DNA of 64,000 nt from Flammula alnicola. Its lineage: Eukaryota > Basidiomycota > Agaricomycetes > Agaricales > Strophariaceae. Both the position numbers and the translations under genes were made by a program. Below the pieces are notes generated by a model. That model was not told where the DNA came from and made no database searches. It saw only the letters and a program-made list of their open reading frames with translations. Shown here piece by piece: positions 61,412-64,000 of this stretch. Numbering within the stretch: position 1 is the first letter of the stretch; each line of letters begins with the position of its first letter. The DNA is taken from contig JADNRV010000016.1 in NCBI GenBank assembly GCA_015499995.1, forward strand, positions 372,001 through 436,000, given 5' to 3'.

Positions 61412-63194
61412 ATGTCTGTCCTTGCCCCCATCATCTGCGATAATGGTACTGGATTCTCAAAAGTAGGGTAAGTAACCACATAAATCTCTTCGTGTATGTT
61501 ATGAAGCCTGACTTTCATGTTCTAGCTTTGCAGGAAATTCTGATCCATCGTTGTGCGTCTCATTTCATTCGACTGCTCAAACGATCGTTGGACTGACTCT
61601 GCCGCCGTCCGTGATCAAGCGTGTTTCCAACTGCTATCGCGACGCGCGGATCCGTGAGTCAGGCCGCCCGTGCCCCCGCTATTCCGAACAAGCCAGGCCA
61701 TCTTGCGTCTAAACGAGGGGTGGAAGACCTTGATTTCTTCATCGGCGATGAGGCTCTTGCCAACGCGAAAACGCCCGGCTATGGAGTCCACTATCCCATT
61801 AGACACGGTATGATTGATAACTGGGATCACATGGAACGTTTTTGGGAGCAGACGATCTTCAAGTATCTGCGTGCTGAGCCAGAGGACCATTACTTCCTTC
61901 TCGTGCGTAGCCTTGCATCGCCCGCCCGCAGTCGCCCGTGTCTAAGCTGATTAATGATGTAATCCTGACAGACCGAACCTCCTCTCAACCCTCCCGAGAA
62001 CAGAGAGCAGACCGCTGAAATCTTCTTCGAGTCCTTCAATATCAAAGGATTGTACATTGCCGTCCAAGCCGTGCTTGCCCTCGCCGCATCGTGGTCATCC
62101 AACCGTGTCACCGATCGTACTCTCACTGGAACCGTCATTGACTCGGGCGACGGTGTCACCCATGTCATCCCCTGCGCAGAGGGCTACGTCATCGGCAGTG
62201 CGATCAAGCACATCCCCATCGCCGGGCGCGATATCTCGCAGTTCGTCCTGAACCTCATGCGCGAAAGAGGAGAGATGACCAACGTTCCGCCTGAGGATCA
62301 GCTTAAGGTCGCGAGTAAGGTGAAGGAGAACTATAGCTACGTCTGTCAGGATATCGTCAGGGAGTTCAGGAAATACGATGAAGAGCCACTCAAGTACTTT
62401 GAGCGATACGAGGGAGAGTACAGCGTCACAGGAAGGGTGCGTTGTATTGTTATGCTGTCGACCTTTGTTTAACATTTGAAACAGAAATACGGTGTGGACG
62501 TCGGTTATGAGCGCTTCCTTGCCCCAGAGATCTTCTTCAACCCAGAGATCTATTCCTCCGACTTCCTTACCCCTCTTCCTAACATTGTCGATGAAGTCAT
62601 TCAACAATCTCCTATCGATGTTCGTCGTGGCTTGTACAAGGTAATATTCTTACCCTCTCGTGTCAGCTTTCCCCCTCTTACAGAACGTCATCCAGAACAT
62701 CGTACTGTCAGGAGGGTCTACCATGTTCCAGCACTTTGGTAACCGCCTCAAGCGCGACCTGAAGCAACTCGTCGACCGTAGACTCGACGCGAGCGCCGTA
62801 GCGAGCGGCAGTGCCCAAAAGGTCAGTCCACAATCTCCATTTATTAATGGACTGACGAACTGATCCGAATTTGTTCTCAATACAGTCGTCCGGTGTAGAA
62901 GTCGACGTTATCTCTCACAAACGCCAACGGTTCGTAATTCGTTTTACCCCAATCCACGCTGAGCTGACCTGGTTCACTGGACTTGCAGGTATGCTGTGTG
63001 GTTCGGCGGTTCCCTCCTTGCGTCGCTTGTGAGTCAACAGTCCCAATACCTTATAGGTTTAATATTGGTTCAATCATGCTGATTGTGCAATCTTCCAGCC
63101 CGATTTTTATACTTCCTGCCACACGAAAGCACAGTACGACGAGGTTGGTCCAAGTATCTGCAGACGTTACCAAATCTTCGGCAGCTCTACGTAA
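61412..63194 (+). CDS. Actin-related protein 3 (Arp2/3 complex)
   Basis: ATG 61412, TAA 63192-63194. Eight or more exons carry [161 protein letters not shown] and [19 protein letters not shown]. These are the actin-fold nucleotide-binding motifs with Arp3-specific features. A donor at GATCCATCGTT/gtgcgt joins FAGNSDPSF to VFPTAIATR. Arp3 forms the pseudo-barbed end with Arp2 and nucleates branched actin. The 318 bases upstream are AT-rich without a clear TATA box. Confidence 0.92.
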
Positions 63195-63388
63195 GGATAT
63201 GATAGGACCAACACCTGTAGCGGTACCAGAGCCCAATATCATGTTTGTAAATCCTCTCTGTTTCATACATCGAGTCAATGGAATGAATGAGTATACGGAA
63301 AACACAAATCGAGGTAGAACAGGAGGAGGGTATAATTGCTACACCCATATCGTACAAGAAACTTCTGCTCGTTCCATTTGTTTAAGAT

Positions 63389-64000
63389 CTAACTTGAACA
63401 ACTGCACTGGAATCCAAGCATCTTCTTCTCTCCAAGGCTGCAGTATCTTCTCTCCTCCCTCTCCTCTTTACTTAGCTCCGATTCAGGTCGTTCGTCGCCT
63501 TCTACGCCCCAAGGTTCATATGGATTGCATGCCATCTATTCAAAGTGGTTCAAACAAAGTACTTCCATCAGCACATTATAGATAGGCGAGCAGAAAATAG
63601 AGAGACACGCACATGCATCACCTTTGCCAACACCCTCTTCCCACTATCCGAGTCTCGCTCCACCTTCGCGATGACTTCTTCCAGAACCCACTGCCTCAAC
63701 ACGAACCTGGGGTTCGCAGCCTTCATCTCCTTCTCCCTCGCTGCATCGACATCCTCCACACCAGCCCATTCGGTTTCTTTCTCGCTTCGAATGCGTTGAG
63801 TGTACCGCTCAAGCCACGCGAGCCACTCGCCCGTCGCTGTGCCGTGGTCCAGCCTCTCTGGGTTTGCTGTCGGGCTCAAGAGTTTGGTTATGAAGTCGTG
63901 CAGGGCCGGCGAGAAAGCGTCAGTGGATTTGTCAGCCGCATCGACTTGATCCATGAACGAAGGCTTGAAGAAGGACAGCGTGCGGAACGTCGAGTGGAAG
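63389..64000 (-). CDS. SelO-type pseudokinase (AMPylase), C-terminal part
   Basis: The gene enters from the right edge; only the 3' end is seen. Exons 64000-63621 and 63535-63389 are joined at phase 0 (VLAK/MACNPYEPWG). Visible family motifs are SFLDQVDAADKSTDAFSPAL, ANPRFVLRQWVLEEVI and the C-terminus EKKMLGFQCSCSS, where the CxC pair takes the place of selenocysteine seen in animal SelO. In yeast (Fmp40) the protein is mitochondrial and AMPylates redox proteins. The catalytic half lies outside the window. It converges on ARP3, with 194 bases between stop codons. Confidence 0.85.

Overview
This is a 64 kb piece of a filamentous basidiomycete genome, most likely an Agaricomycete. The genes are dense and broken by many 45-70 nt GT-AG introns with CTNAC-like branch sites. 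The gene families are basidiomycete ones: a DUF6593 protein, FunK1 kinases, a PHD-containing MYST acetyltransferase, a three-domain paladin, and a LysM protein with a Cys-rich head. I see no bacterial operons, CRISPR arrays, rRNA genes or convincing tRNA genes. Exon borders were read by eye from splice motifs and from remembered family conservation. Most are given to the base, but none has been checked against transcripts.

Left part (1-20 kb): a DUF6593 gene (+), a large paladin-type phosphatase gene (-), a divergent UDP-glycosyltransferase-like gene (+), an AVT3-type vacuolar amino-acid transporter (+), a peroxiredoxin-like gene (-), an unrecognised Ser/Pro-rich protein (-), and a small hydrophilic, probably highly expressed protein (+) behind a good TATA box. 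The transporter, the peroxiredoxin-like gene and, once, paladin show 1-nt frame breaks inside conserved sequence.

Middle part (20-30 kb): a young, rearranged island. It holds three FunK1 kinase copies. The right-hand copy is full length (803 aa); the other two are N-truncated but keep open frames and splice sites. An F-box gene lies between the first two. The spacers contain duplicated 3' fragments of the two genes that flank the island (the small protein on the left, a nucleoporin on the right). A 767 bp foldback element (28979-29745) has near-perfect inverted arms of about 200 bp and a 6 bp direct repeat (ACTGCA) on both sides. It sits 46 bp upstream of the start codon of the full-length FunK1 gene and seems to have pushed that gene's TATA-like box away.

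Right part (30-64 kb): mostly conserved housekeeping genes: an Nup159/Nup214-type FG nucleoporin (-), an SH3 protein of the Lsb/Pin3 type (+), a small protein with a PemK/MazF-like look (+), a Nudix/CoA pyrophosphatase (+), a MYST acetyltransferase with tandem PHD fingers (-) divergent from a LAMMER kinase (+), a YOR1-like ABCC transporter (-) with several frame lesions, a LysM protein (-) divergent from ATG17 (+), ARP3 (+), and the 3' end of a SelO pseudokinase/AMPylase gene (-) that runs off the window.

The nucleoporin, MYST, LAMMER, ATG17, ARP3 and LysM genes read cleanly, while the AVT3, peroxiredoxin-like and ABC genes carry clustered indels. The main open question is whether these are local assembly errors or real gene decay.
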